Assembly: GCA_964351985.1 (NCBI GenBank)
Contig: CAYGPR010000003.1
Coordinates: forward strand, 62,001 to 126,000
Length of the DNA: 64,000 bases
Source of the DNA: Meishania sp964351985
GTDB lineage: Bacteria > Bacteroidota > Bacteroidia > Flavobacteriales > Flavobacteriaceae
Direction: 5' to 3'
Position 1 is the stretch's first letter; each line of letters begins with the position of its first letter. The notes below the pieces were generated by a model. It made no database searches, had not been told where the DNA came from, and saw only the letters and a program-made list of their open reading frames with translations. Shown piece by piece: positions 10,096 to 19,586 of the stretch. Both the position numbers and the translations under genes were made by a program.

Positions 10096-10125
10096 AAAAG
10101 GCCGTCCACAATGGAACGGCCTTTT
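10096..10125 (-). terminator. Rho-independent terminator of the surface-protein gene
   Basis: A 10-bp perfect stem, AAAAGGCCGT with ACGGCCTTTT, around a short loop. On the minus strand it is followed by a T run (A run at 10093-10099 on plus). It lies 23 bp past the stop of the large Por-sorted protein gene. Confidence 0.85.
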
Positions 10126-10147
10126 CAATGTTGGTTATTTGGTTTTC

Positions 10148-13054
10148 TTACTCTATAATAATCTGCTTGCTATCGGACCAACCCGTGCCATCAACTTTTA
10201 GAATGTAGTTTCCGGTAGGTAAGTTACCAAGGGTATACGCAATTTTCACCTTACCTTTTTCCACTTTATATGAAATAGGATTACCAACCTGTTGACCACC
10301 AAAATTATAAAGGGTCAACCAAAGGGTCTCTTTGCTTGAAACAAGCTCGGCCTTTAGACTAGAAGTTCCCTTCTCATCGGTCACTGACTTGCTAATGGTG
10401 TTCACCTCAACGGTAATTTTCGAACCGCTTTTGGCAGGCGAAGGATAAACGGAAGCTACCGTATTCATCTCGCTCGACCTCGTACCGTTCGCACCGCAAC
10501 CGGCATCTGGGAAGTTCAAGGTCATCACGGTAGACCCTTCACACCCTTCGGGCGATACCCAAGAGATGATATACTCACCGAAATCTTCCTCGGTCAGGTT
10601 CAATTTCTCCGTTCGGTTATTTCCCGGGTATTGAGGCTCGTTTTCTTGAACAATGACATCGCCATTCGGTAATTCGTAAGTGAACTTCCAATCGGTAAAG
10701 TCTTCGGCATACGAATCCCCTAACTTATTACCATCGATATACATCCAAATATAAAAATCATCACCGATACATGCGGCCGTCTCATCACCGGGAATATAGA
10801 CTCCTGGAGTATCTCTTGGTAATATCTTAAAGCTCGGATTGATATTACAGGGGTTGTTCACCGTTACCGTAACCTCATCTTCGGCAATACAAGACAATTC
10901 ATTGGTCACCATGACCGAATAGGTCGTTGTAGTTTCTGGAGAAACCGTTATCGACTGTGTAGTTTCACCGGTCGACCAATAAATTTCATCGCTTGCATTG
11001 GTGCCCGTTACGGTCAACGTGGTGCTTTCGCCGTAAATGATGGCTATGTCGACACCCGTATCAATATCAATAGTACTGACTTCCACCTCGAAACTTAAGG
11101 TTTCCTCACAATCTGGAATGGTACTATCGGAAATCGTCACCGTATAGGTCGTGGTAACTTCTGGAGTCACTGAAATAGAAGCCGTCGTAGCTCCCGTACT
11201 CCAGAGATACGTATCTCCACCATCGGCGGAAATTACAATTTCTTCTCCCTGACAAATTACATCATCACCCTGAATCGTTGGTTCAAGTACACATTGCTTG
11301 ACAAGACCGGCATCGATAGTATAATCATCGGTATCGGTAATGTTGAAACATGGCGTTTTTCCGTTGGCATTCGCATCTGAATCCAGAGCATCATTGTTAC
11401 CGGTATTGGCCGAGGTAAAATCATAGCCAGTGGGTACATTGCCAAAAACAACATAATAATCACCCGGACATACATCGAAGGAATAAAAACCTCCGTTCTC
11501 CGTGACGATATCTTCTATAAAAGTATCATTACAATCGTACAAAGAAACTGTCAATCCGTCGACGCCAATTTCATTGGCATCTTGCATTCCGTTTCTATTG
11601 CCGTCTTCCCATACAAAATCACCGATGGTAATTTTCTCCAACTTAGTGACTACGACTTCGTCAGAAGCAGTACATCCGTTACAATTGGTAACTTCCACTT
11701 GGTATGTTCCGGAAGTAGTTACTTCAATGGTCTGCTGATTACTGGCCCCAATGATAGTCCCGTCTTGTGTAGTCCATTGAAAAATGACTTCATTACCACC
11801 TTGGACATCACATTCGCCCAAGGGAAGATTGATATCCCCTGTCGTATAATAGCCGTCACCACCTGAAATGGTAAACCAACCGGAAGCTCCGAAACCAGCA
11901 CGCGTTACATCGGCTCCCATACCAATTTGGAAGGATGGGCCCATCGAGGTAGTATAAAAAGTACCGTGGTTCTGGGAAGTGATCGTACCGTTCAAGGTCG
12001 TGTAATATTCAAACCCGGAAGTATCTTGGGGAAGGTTACAAGAATGTTCTTTGGGGCTATTCGCCGGGGCTACCGTGGTAAACCCGCTATATTGCATGTC
12101 TACTTCAATTATATCGATCCCGTTCGTGGCTTTGGCCGTATAACGCGCGGTGCCATTGTCAAATGTTTCGAAACGCTGTACCGATGCATTGAACCTGCGG
12201 GAATCGTTAGCCGAACCGGGCACAAGGTAAATCTCTTCAGAATCGGGATTGTTCCCGGTACATTTCAACATATCAAGTACAGGATACACACATCCTGAAA
12301 CACAATCGTTGGTGCCTTCATAGGTAGCGGTCAATTCGATATTCTCTTCAGTACATAGTTCAACATCATCGCCTGCATCGACTTCTAGGTCACAAATAGG
12401 CTCATAAGAAAGACAAATGCTGCTAGGCACGACCGAGTTTGCACTAGGTTCGTACGCAGTACCCAAGGTAGGGTCTTCATAATGAACGATACAGATACGG
12501 TCGATACCGTTCGGAAAAACGATATCTTGATTCAAGGGCCCCTTCCACTGTGCAGAGGTTACACCATCTTCCAAATCTTGGGTATAATCCGATACGAATT
12601 GTATCACATTGTCTTTTAGAAATACTAATTTCCATCGCTCGAACTGTTGTGCGTTGGTATCTTGTCGGTTCGGATATCCATCCCACGAAACAACTTCGTT
12701 GATATCCACACGGATACCTTGAGAGAAGTCTGAAGGATATGGTCCCGGTATTTCGTAGATCAAAGCAGTACCCCCTTGCACAAAGCGTACATCGGCGTTT
12801 ACCCATCCTGTATTTGTCATTTGCAGGTTGTTGACCCAACTATAGGTACCGTTGCCTGTATTACACGAGGGTGCATCAGGTAGTGTTACCGTGCCAAACA
12901 TGGGGTATTCTTCAACTTTGGAAGTTTTCGCCTTTGTGGGACTCGTTTCTTCGATGTTTCCATCGATCGGGTTGCCCAACATAAAGAGGGGAACCAGCAT
13001 CAAAAATGCAAATAGGTTTTTGGCCGTGGTCGGCCGAGCGTAGTTTTTTGCCAT
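10148..13054 (-). CDS. Large secreted surface protein with SdrD-like B domain and T9SS (Por) sorting domain
   Basis: The start at 13054 (MAKNYARPTTAKNLFAF) gives a signal peptide and 968 residues; a start at 13105 would add 17 residues before it. Regions in order: a beta-rich N-terminal domain (~45-240), a Cys-rich central part (~240-440), an Ig-like strand region ending near 475, an SdrD/CnaB-type B domain (~475-585, GDFVWEDGNRNG, with GGFYSFDV), and two tandem PKD/Ig-like repeats with WSTGATT and WSTGETT. After a further domain comes a C-terminal sorting domain from ~868 (VYPSPAKSG, ending GNYILKVDG and KQIIIE). The last predicts type IX export and surface anchoring or release. A role in adhesion or glycan binding is inferred only. 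Confidence 0.87.
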   Translation of the reverse strand: MAKNYARPTTAKNLFAFLMLVPLFMLGNPIDGNIEETSPTKAKTSKVEEYPMFGTVTLPDAPSCNTGNGTYSWVNNLQMTNTGWVNADVRFVQGGTALIYEIPGPYPSDFSQGIRVDINEVVSWDGYPNRQDTNAQQFERWKLVFLKDNVIQFVSDYTQDLEDGVTSAQWKGPLNQDIVFPNGIDRICIVHYEDPTLGTAYEPSANSVVPSSICLSYEPICDLEVDAGDDVELCTEENIELTATYEGTNDCVSGCVYPVLDMLKCTGNNPDSEEIYLVPGSANDSRRFNASVQRFETFDNGTARYTAKATNGIDIIEVDMQYSGFTTVAPANSPKEHSCNLPQDTSGFEYYTTLNGTITSQNHGTFYTTSMGPSFQIGMGADVTRAGFGASGWFTISGGDGYYTTGDINLPLGECDVQGGNEVIFQWTTQDGTIIGASNQQTIEVTTSGTYQVEVTNCNGCTASDEVVVTKLEKITIGDFVWEDGNRNGMQDANEIGVDGLTVSLYDCNDTFIEDIVTENGGFYSFDVCPGDYYVVFGNVPTGYDFTSANTGNNDALDSDANANGKTPCFNITDTDDYTIDAGLVKQCVLEPTIQGDDVICQGEEIVISADGGDTYLWSTGATTASISVTPEVTTTYTVTISDSTIPDCEETLSFEVEVSTIDIDTGVDIAIIYGESTTLTVTGTNASDEIYWSTGETTQSITVSPETTTTYSVMVTNELSCIAEDEVTVTVNNPCNINPSFKILPRDTPGVYIPGDETAACIGDDFYIWMYIDGNKLGDSYAEDFTDWKFTYELPNGDVIVQENEPQYPGNNRTEKLNLTEEDFGEYIISWVSPEGCEGSTVMTLNFPDAGCGANGTRSSEMNTVASVYPSPAKSGSKITVEVNTISKSVTDEKGTSSLKAELVSSKETLWLTLYNFGGQQVGNPISYKVEKGKVKIAYTLGNLPTGNYILKVDGTGWSDSKQIIIE

Positions 13055-13540
13055 AATAGCTAAGTTTAAGGTTACTGTTTTTATAAGACTTTGGGAAATC
13101 TTCACATCCTATTTGAACATCAAACGACATTCAGGCATGCGGTTCATTAAGTAAGGATTTGGGAGCGTAGATTTCTATATCATCAATTTTAATTTAAGAT
13201 CATATCCAACAAAGAAACGGTGATATAAAGAGAGGCGGTAAAATTTTCGGTAAACCGTAAGTTTATCCATACAAGTTGAAAAACACTGATGCCCAGACCG
13301 ATAAACTGTCCATTTTAACGAGTGTTGCTGTATAAGGATGTTGCAAAATCAATAGTCACAGATCCCCGACCAAACGATTACCGTTAGACGAGTAATCTTG
13401 ATATTCCGTTTGTCCGTACTAATATCTCCTTTTGTCGAAAGCGGATATGAGATGTAAGTGGTTGCTCTTTATTTTTGCTACTTTTATAAGCAAAAGGTGA
13501 TGTATCATTCTAAAAAATGGTTCTAAGAACCATGTCCATT
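13055..13540. other. 486-bp non-coding stretch between divergent genes
   Basis: No convincing ORF on either strand. It should hold the promoters of the surface-protein gene (minus) and the phosphoesterase (plus). One TAnnTTTG-like -7 element (TATTTTTG, 13470-13477) reads toward the phosphoesterase, but I see no TTG at the matching -33 distance. A weak inverted repeat, TTTTGC/GCAAAA, spans 13474-13495. Confidence 0.5.
13517..13533. promoter_or_regulatory. Perfect palindrome at the start of the phosphoesterase gene
   Basis: ATGGTTCT-A-AGAACCAT: 8-bp arms around one central base. It sits 8 bp ahead of the preferred ATG (13541) and contains two other possible in-frame ATGs (13517, 13532). It could be an operator or an mRNA hairpin over the ribosome site. 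Function is not known. Confidence 0.45.
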
Positions 13541-14464
13541 ATGAAAAAAAGTGCCGATTATGTAGTATTTAGAATTGTTTTTCTATGGCTTTTTTTGGCC
13601 ATTACCGCTTCTTGTGCGAGCAAAAGTGACGATCCCGTACCGCCCAAAGAAGTAATCGATGAAGAAGAAGAGGAAGAAGTTGAAGAAAGTATACCGCCCG
13701 TCGTATTCACGGCTATCGGCGATGTGCCCTATGATGATGAACAGCGAACGGATTTAATCAATATGGTTACCGCCCATAATGCGCAAAACAAATCTGAATT
13801 CATTATTCATGTAGGTGACATCAAACCTGGAGCTGACCCTTGCAATGAAACTGTCTATGAGGATGTTAGCACGATTCTCAAAGATTTTGACACCCCAACT
13901 TTTATCGTATTGGGGGACAATGAGTTCAACGACTGCACCGACCCCGTACAAGGTCTCGACTATTGGAATCAATACTTCTTACACTTCAATGAAAACTGGC
14001 CATTTGAACCTGAGGTACGATATCAGACCGAGCGAACGGAAAACTTTAGCTGGACCCAAGATCAAGTGCTATTTATCGGAATCAACCTCGTCGGAAGTAT
14101 TGTTCATAATCAAGACGAATGGAATCAAAGACTTTCCGATAATGCCCTATGGGTGAGACAATTATTAGAAACACATAAAACGGATACAAGGGCGACCGTA
14201 ATTTTTGCACATGCGAACATCGTGAATTTGGGTCCGGAAAAATTCGATGTCTTTACCAATGATTTTAGGATGGCAGCCGCGGTATATGACCAGCCGATTC
14301 TATTCCTTCAAGGTGACGGGCATTTTTGGTTGGAAAACAGGCCTTGGGCCGAAAAAAACATTCTCAGGGTACAGATTACCGGAGGTTCAGAAGCCGCACA
14401 GGTCACGGTGGATACTTCAAAAGAGAATCCGTTTGGTTTTGATAGAACCTTCTTGCTTCAATAG
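13541..14464 (+). CDS. Calcineurin-like phosphoesterase lipoprotein with acidic linker
   Basis: The start at 13541 (MKKSADYVVFRI) gives 307 residues and a lipoprotein signal ending at Cys25 (ITASC). An acidic linker of mostly Glu follows (~40-52). Phosphoesterase blocks are visible: GDVPYDD (D61), VGDIKPG (~91), LGDNEFNDC (~126), FAHAN and GDGHFWLE near the end. As in the other phosphoesterase of this window, the first block lacks the usual D-x-H histidine. It ends 3 bp from the stop of the convergent TonB-dependent receptor gene. Confidence 0.8.
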   Translation: MKKSADYVVFRIVFLWLFLAITASCASKSDDPVPPKEVIDEEEEEEVEESIPPVVFTAIGDVPYDDEQRTDLINMVTAHNAQNKSEFIIHVGDIKPGADPCNETVYEDVSTILKDFDTPTFIVLGDNEFNDCTDPVQGLDYWNQYFLHFNENWPFEPEVRYQTERTENFSWTQDQVLFIGINLVGSIVHNQDEWNQRLSDNALWVRQLLETHKTDTRATVIFAHANIVNLGPEKFDVFTNDFRMAAAVYDQPILFLQGDGHFWLENRPWAEKNILRVQITGGSEAAQVTVDTSKENPFGFDRTFLLQ

Positions 14465-14467
14465 CTG

Positions 14468-16630
14468 CTAGAGATTATCCAACTGATTGCTGTTTTTATC
14501 ATCACTGATCGTCCAAAAGAAGCCTACAACAAAGAATGCATCGGCAGTAGGCCGTATAGCACGTCGTTCGAAAATACCGTCTACATTGGGAGTGTTGGCA
14601 TATTGATAGCCATTGACATTTTTAAATCCGGTGATATTGCTGACGGAGAAAAACAATATTTTTTGTTGTGATATCAAATAGGCCCAGTTCACGTTCAGAC
14701 TGTTGAACGGTTTCGTTTTCTCTGCCAAAAATTCCGGTGTATTGGGATTATCGTAAGGCCTGCCCGAACCGTAGTTATAGGAAACCCCGATTTGCGAACG
14801 CCAGTCGTCGACCCAATACTTTGTAACGAGCGAAAGACTATGCGCTGGGGCAAAATTCGGAGTGGCCCTTTCTCGAAAATCGCGATAGTCACGCTCCGTG
14901 TTCAAATAGGAGTAGGATGCCCAATAATCGAGGTTCTTGATGCTCTTATTATCACGCCAGAAGATATCGATACCCGACGCGTAACCACCTCCCAAATTGT
15001 TGAATTCCGAATTGAACTGGGGCATTTCGGTATCGAATTTTATCAAAGCGTCATAGTCCTTATAATAGGCTTCTGCTCGAAACGTCTTTCCATCAGCTAA
15101 ATATTGATAGTTTAAGATATAATGCGAGGTCTTTTCAAAATTCAAGTTCTGGTCAAATTTTAAGGATTCGCTCAAAGGGTTCTGGTAAAAATCTCCGTAG
15201 GCCAAAGAGAACTGTCCCTTCTCACTAGTTTTATAGGCCAGAGCAACTCTTGGAGCAATATTGGCATCTTCCAAAAAACCGGAATACTCGCCCCTCACTC
15301 CAAGCTTCATGGCAAACTTGTTGCTAAAGAATATATCTGCCTCGGCAAAACCCGAGCTTAGATTATCTTGAAAACCGGAATCAAACGAAAAGCCATCAGG
15401 TGCGATAAAATTCTCTTGATAATCCGTTATAAAATGTTCGGCACCGAAATTCAATTGAAATCGACTGCTGAAGCTTTTCTTTACCTTCACTTTCAGATGT
15501 CCGGCAGTTTCGTTGGCATTAATGTCATTGGCCTCAAAACCGATATCGTTTCTATCGGATGAAATACTGGCTCCCGTGCTCACGGTCCATTCCTTATCGA
15601 AAAAATATTTGTAGGAGGTGTTCGCATACAGGTTGCTATTTTTTAAACGGAAATTGACAAAATCATCAAAATTTATATCTTCTTGGTCCAAATCTAAATA
15701 TGCTTGATTGAATCCCGTGTAGAATTTCAAAATACCCTTATCAGTAATGCTTCGATAAACGGCTTCCCCTGAAATGGACTCGTACGGTTTGTTCCAACGG
15801 GCGCCCTGTTCATTGGGAATGATCCATTGATACGGAGCCAAATTGATGTACTGCGCATTGACGCTGAGGGATTTGTTGTCCCAAATTTCGGTTCTACCAA
15901 GACCGGCGCCTACTGAAAGTACTGAGATATCGGTCTTTTCTTGGTCAGGTTCATCGGTAGTATTCAATAACAGCACACTGGAAAGTGCTTGTCCGTATTC
16001 CGCCGAGTAGCCTCCCGTACTAAAGGTAATCCCTTTGAATAAGAAGGGCGAAAAACGACCTCGGGTCGGAATATTGTTGGCCGTCGCGTTAAAAGGTTGA
16101 AAAACACGGAGTCCGTCAATGAAAACCTGCGTCTCCCCTGCTTGGCCACCGCGAACAAAGAGCCGGCCATCTTCACTGACCGTTGACGTACCGGGCAAGG
16201 TTTGCAAAGCACCTACGAAGTCTCCTGCTGCTCCAGCAGTGGTTACGATGTCCAAGGGTTTCAGAACAGATACCTTGGAATTATCACCCGCTTCAAAAGT
16301 TCCCGCGGTCAACGTTACCCCCGATAATTGATTGATAGCCTCCCGTAGTTCGATTTTCAGATCCTTTAAATACGAAATATCGCCCGCCTGCATATAAGTT
16401 TCGTAGGAGAGCATCGATACCACTAACGTCTGTGTGCCCGTTTCGGTGGTTTCAAAGGAGAAATTTCCTTGATCATCGGAGGAGGCCCCATCATACGTAC
16501 CATCCAAATAAATATTGGCACCGATAACCGGAGTTCCATTTTGATCCGAAACCGTTCCGGAAATTGTGGATTGTGCAAAGAATACGAATGAAGAAAATAT
16601 GGCGGTTAAAAAGAATAGTTGTTTAAACAT
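14468..16630 (-). CDS. TonB-dependent outer-membrane receptor with carboxypeptidase-regulatory-like N-domain
   Basis: 720 residues with a signal peptide ending FFAQ (~19). A CarboxypepD_reg-like domain follows (~21-95: SGTVSDQNGTPVIGANIYL), then a plug domain (~110-220, FVRGGQAGETQVFIDG) and a beta-barrel to the end. No SusD partner is adjacent, so it is not a typical SusCD glycan importer. At 720 residues it is shorter than SusC proteins (~1000) and closer to siderophore/peptide-type receptors. It stands alone on its strand with a 237-bp promoter region shared with the DUF2141 gene. The substrate is not known. Confidence 0.9.
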   Translation of the reverse strand: MFKQLFFLTAIFSSFVFFAQSTISGTVSDQNGTPVIGANIYLDGTYDGASSDDQGNFSFETTETGTQTLVVSMLSYETYMQAGDISYLKDLKIELREAINQLSGVTLTAGTFEAGDNSKVSVLKPLDIVTTAGAAGDFVGALQTLPGTSTVSEDGRLFVRGGQAGETQVFIDGLRVFQPFNATANNIPTRGRFSPFLFKGITFSTGGYSAEYGQALSSVLLLNTTDEPDQEKTDISVLSVGAGLGRTEIWDNKSLSVNAQYINLAPYQWIIPNEQGARWNKPYESISGEAVYRSITDKGILKFYTGFNQAYLDLDQEDINFDDFVNFRLKNSNLYANTSYKYFFDKEWTVSTGASISSDRNDIGFEANDINANETAGHLKVKVKKSFSSRFQLNFGAEHFITDYQENFIAPDGFSFDSGFQDNLSSGFAEADIFFSNKFAMKLGVRGEYSGFLEDANIAPRVALAYKTSEKGQFSLAYGDFYQNPLSESLKFDQNLNFEKTSHYILNYQYLADGKTFRAEAYYKDYDALIKFDTEMPQFNSEFNNLGGGYASGIDIFWRDNKSIKNLDYWASYSYLNTERDYRDFRERATPNFAPAHSLSLVTKYWVDDWRSQIGVSYNYGSGRPYDNPNTPEFLAEKTKPFNSLNVNWAYLISQQKILFFSVSNITGFKNVNGYQYANTPNVDGIFERRAIRPTADAFFVVGFFWTISDDKNSNQLDNL

Positions 16631-16867
16631 GACTGTTCGTTTTTTAAATGCTAAATTTTATTTGAATGATTGATAGGGCAAATTTGCATCGGTTTGAACG
16701 GTCATCATAAAGAAGCCTACCGAACTGTTCAATTTTAATGATGAATTGCACTGCAGTTTTTAGATTACAATTCAGTCGCAAAATTGTACGGTTGGGTATT
16801 TTGAATTTCAAGTAAGGAAAAAATTGGTGGAGTTTTGAGGCATCATAAATAACTAAAACAAAATATC

Positions 16868-17284
16868 ATGAAAAAATTTGCACTACTATTAGGATTAGTA
16901 TTCATCGGATTCACCACCAACGCCCAAGACGCTTCGGGCGCAACAATTACCGTAACCGTCGAAAACGTATTGTCAGATGGCGGAACGATTTTAGCCGGAC
17001 TGCATACCACGGATACCTTTATGAAAGGCGCGGGAGTCGCCAATGCCATAGAGCCCGCAAAAGCCGGGGAAGTCACCCTGACCTTTGAAAATGTCGAGCC
17101 AGGCACTTATGCCATTATGGTCATGCACGACAAAAACGACAATAAGCAAATGGACATGGAAAATGGTATGCCCACAGAAAGTTATGCCAGTTCGGGCGAA
17201 ATGAACATGTATGGCCCTCCGACCTTTGACGGTGCCAAATTCGAAGTGAACGGTGAAAATCAAGAGTTTCGGATTCGGTTTTAG
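16868..17284 (+). CDS. Exported DUF2141 protein
   Basis: 138 residues with a clear signal peptide (MKKFALLLGLVFIGF, ending NAQ). The mature part is an all-beta domain of the DUF2141 family (PF09912): TITVTVENV, a GTYAIMVMHDKNDNKQMD segment, and a terminal FRIRF. Such proteins are common, small and periplasmic in Bacteroidota, and their function is unknown. A strong terminator follows 28 bp after the stop, so it is monocistronic. Confidence 0.85.
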   Translation: MKKFALLLGLVFIGFTTNAQDASGATITVTVENVLSDGGTILAGLHTTDTFMKGAGVANAIEPAKAGEVTLTFENVEPGTYAIMVMHDKNDNKQMDMENGMPTESYASSGEMNMYGPPTFDGAKFEVNGENQEFRIRF

Positions 17285-17312
17285 AAAATAATATTCATCG
17301 ATCAAAAAATTG

Positions 17313-17341
17313 AAGGCTCGCCAAATGGCGAGCCTTTTTTT
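17313..17341 (+). terminator. Rho-independent terminator after the DUF2141 gene
   Basis: A 10-bp perfect stem, AAGGCTCGCC with GGCGAGCCTT, a 4-base AAAT loop and a run of seven T (17335-17341). Confidence 0.9.
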
Positions 17342-17517
17342 ATCCCCCTCCTCCACCAGCTTGTGCTCGTCCGTGACGAGTGCCATGTCTGATAAGAACA
17401 TAATGAGTCATTGCGATAGTCGTGGTTTTCGTATTTTTATAAAGACCGCGAAATTGAAAATAACGTGCCAGTAAAATAATCCTATTTTACTTTGGCCAAA
17501 AAGAAAGAAAGCTTTAG

Positions 17518-17919
17518 ATGGTTGGAGAAACAGATTTGTCTCAATTAATAAAGGGGATGACCCCAAAACTGAACGCTGGAGAATATGTCTTTTCCACGAT
17601 AAAGGATGTTAGTAAGATTCCCCGAATGGATACTATTTGTGAATTCAAAGAAAAGGAAGGCACAACTATCGTTATTGCGAAAGAAAAAGCTGACGAGCTA
17701 AACTTGAGCTATGAATATACTGCTTCTTGGATTACGCTTATGATTCACTCATCTCTTGCTGCAGTAGGCTTGACAGCTATATTTTCAACGGAATTAGCAA
17801 AAAATGATATTAGCTGCAATGTAATTGCTGGATATTATCATGACCACATTTTCGTTGATAAAAAAGACTCGGACAAAGCAATTAAGGTTTTGATGGATGT
17901 ATCTAAAAATCAATCATAA
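17518..17919 (+). CDS. ACT-domain protein (DUF2241/ACT_3-ACT_7 type)
   Basis: 133 residues, no signal peptide. The N-terminal half (LSQLIKGMTPKLNAGEYVFST) is typical of the ACT_3/DUF2241 family, and the C-terminal half (LAAVGLTAIFSTELAKNDIS, then HDHIFV) is a second ACT-like lobe. ACT domains usually bind amino acids. Stand-alone members like this have no assigned role. It is followed by decayed sequence, not by an intact gene. Confidence 0.85.
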   Translation: MVGETDLSQLIKGMTPKLNAGEYVFSTIKDVSKIPRMDTICEFKEKEGTTIVIAKEKADELNLSYEYTASWITLMIHSSLAAVGLTAIFSTELAKNDISCNVIAGYYHDHIFVDKKDSDKAIKVLMDVSKNQS

Positions 17920-17957
17920 ACCAACTACTAACCCGAAGAATTAGAAATCTAGCACAA

Positions 17958-18235
17958 TTGAACAAAAACAATAGATCGGAAATTATCGGCATAGTACTAG
18001 TAATGATTGGATTGGATTCCTTTCTTTTATTTCTCAAAAATTTTTCTACATAGCGGCCTTACAAGATGCATATGGTTTAGGGGACTTCTTTCAAATATTA
18101 GGTCTAGCGCTTTTGGTTCTAATTCTCTGGAAAAAAGAAAATCAGAGAAGGCTAAAAATAAGAACGAGGACGTTTAGCAATATTGAACCTGAGTGTTATA
18201 AAAGAGTACAGAATTATTACTGGAACGAAATTTAA
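17958..18235 (+). pseudogene. Frameshifted small membrane protein gene
   Basis: Two overlapping reading frames together encode about 92 residues. Frame one runs from a TTG at 17958 (or ATG 18003) and reads EIIGIVLVMIGLDSFLLF before a TAG at 18051. Frame two, open from 18035, reads KFFYIAALQDAYG, a hydrophobic stretch (ILGLALLVLILW) and a basic tail to TAA 18235. One extra base in the A5/T5 run at 18036-18045 would join them as a two-TM protein. It is either a decaying gene or a sequencing indel. The family is not recognised. Confidence 0.55.
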
Positions 18236-18241
18236 AATTAG

Positions 18242-18430
18242 TCAAAACAAGTACTGAAAATTCAAGCTGCCCGAAGTAAACACCAATTCTATGAGAATCA
18301 CCAAAACATAGATGACCTCAACGACTATGTTTCCGTCGCGCTTTCTGACATGGCGCAACGTCAAAGCATTGATAAAAGTCAAGATGATGGTTCGTTTTGG
18401 TTTGTAATGTGGCTGCCGCTCTTTAGGTAA
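18242..18430 (+). pseudogene. Open fragment without a start codon, probable gene remnant
   Basis: A 62-codon open stretch in the same frame as the second half of the preceding pseudogene, separated from it by two stop codons (18233 and 18239). It reads like protein (AARSKHQFYENH, then NDYVSVALSDMAQRQS), ending WLPLFR at TAA 18428-18430. No ATG, GTG or TTG begins it. No family recognised. The remaining ~55 bp before 18486 hold nothing visible. Confidence 0.35.
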
Positions 18431-18485
18431 GCAAAGACCAATACTATAGAAGCCTACCGACTTAGAAGGCCTATTACCGAAGACT

Positions 18486-19571
18486 TTATTTGTTCTCTAC
18501 CAACGTATTTTGTTCCATGATTTGCAAATCCTTGGCGATTCTAGTCAGCAATACCCCAAAATCATCTTGGTTGATACGTCTATTTGGGTTACTTGGAAAA
18601 AGTTCTTCCACTGGAAATCTGCGATTAAGATCAATCGTAAATTGATAAAAATCAGTAAGTAACTCCCCCTCGCTATTTAAAAGGGGTACCTCTAAAACAA
18701 TTGAATCTCCAATGGCATTTGTCTTATCGGGGACTATCCACGGGCGACTTGAATTTAGAACATCAGGATCGCGCCTTAGCGTAACATTGGTACGAGGTAT
18801 CCGTTTTTTATTCGTGTACCATTTATTATGAACGGCGTCATAAGCATCGTAGGTTTCTTTTGCAGTCTTTACAACATCCAAGCTATCCAATGTCGAACCA
18901 ATTAGCTTCGTTGCCGCATCGTTGAAAGGTAGCTCTGAATACAAAGTTTTCATACCTATATGTATACCCAGTAAGTTTGAATAGACATCTTCAACCGAAA
19001 AACTGGAAAATTTTTCTGGTATTAAAGGTATGGCCGACGCACCGAACCATGTAGAAATTTCGTGCCATAGCGAAAGGTCGTATGTTATTTTTCCTGCCAA
19101 TAGCATACAATCACTTCGATCAAGCTGCTCTGGTACATTTAAATATAAATTCTTGCGGCCTGCTTCTTTACCTAACTGCAGAATGACCTCACCTTTTCCT
19201 CTACTATTTAAAATGGTGGTATATAAATAGCGTGTCCAATCAATTTGATCTCGTACATGCCCTATGTCGATAAAACCGCCTCTATTGGTATAAATCGTTC
19301 CGGTGCCTTCACGCTTGTTACCCATATAGTGATGTTCGCCCAAATCGTCAATACTGATTACTTGATCAATGTTAACAAATGGCACACCCCATAATTTCAG
19401 ATCATAACCAAAAGCGCAACAGGCTCTAATAATACGTGGTGGAATTTTGTCCAGATCAACACCTTCAACATGCTTACTTTGAGCACGTAACGCCATAGGA
19501 TTAATTACAAAACCAAATAGTATTACACCTATTACGCTATTTAATGTTGTTTTGGAGATATCAAATTTCAT
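18486..19571 (-). CDS. Exported DUF4056-like protein at the end of the carotenoid operon
   Basis: 361 residues with a probable signal peptide (~1-31, ending LRAQ). The segment PPRIIRACCAFGYDLKLWG, with paired cysteines, matches my memory of the DUF4056 family. It is followed by HHYMGNKREGTGTIYTNRGG and a DIGHVRD motif. Function is unknown. It is the last gene of the minus-strand carotenoid operon, 15 bp after the TPR gene. Its His/Asp-rich central part could be a catalytic or metal site, which is inference only. Confidence 0.6.
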   Translation of the reverse strand: MKFDISKTTLNSVIGVILFGFVINPMALRAQSKHVEGVDLDKIPPRIIRACCAFGYDLKLWGVPFVNIDQVISIDDLGEHHYMGNKREGTGTIYTNRGGFIDIGHVRDQIDWTRYLYTTILNSRGKGEVILQLGKEAGRKNLYLNVPEQLDRSDCMLLAGKITYDLSLWHEISTWFGASAIPLIPEKFSSFSVEDVYSNLLGIHIGMKTLYSELPFNDAATKLIGSTLDSLDVVKTAKETYDAYDAVHNKWYTNKKRIPRTNVTLRRDPDVLNSSRPWIVPDKTNAIGDSIVLEVPLLNSEGELLTDFYQFTIDLNRRFPVEELFPSNPNRRINQDDFGVLLTRIAKDLQIMEQNTLVENK

Positions 19572-19586
19572 ATTGCTTGCCGATAA

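Noticed and set aside
11927..12298. Plus-strand open frame inside the large surface-protein gene
   Set aside because: Shadow of a gene with a signal peptide and sorting domain; no start signal and no family.
14468..16630. Polysaccharide utilisation locus centred on the TonB receptor and GH26
   Set aside because: No SusD gene and no further glycoside hydrolases are adjacent; the receptor is convergent with a phosphoesterase and shorter than SusC.
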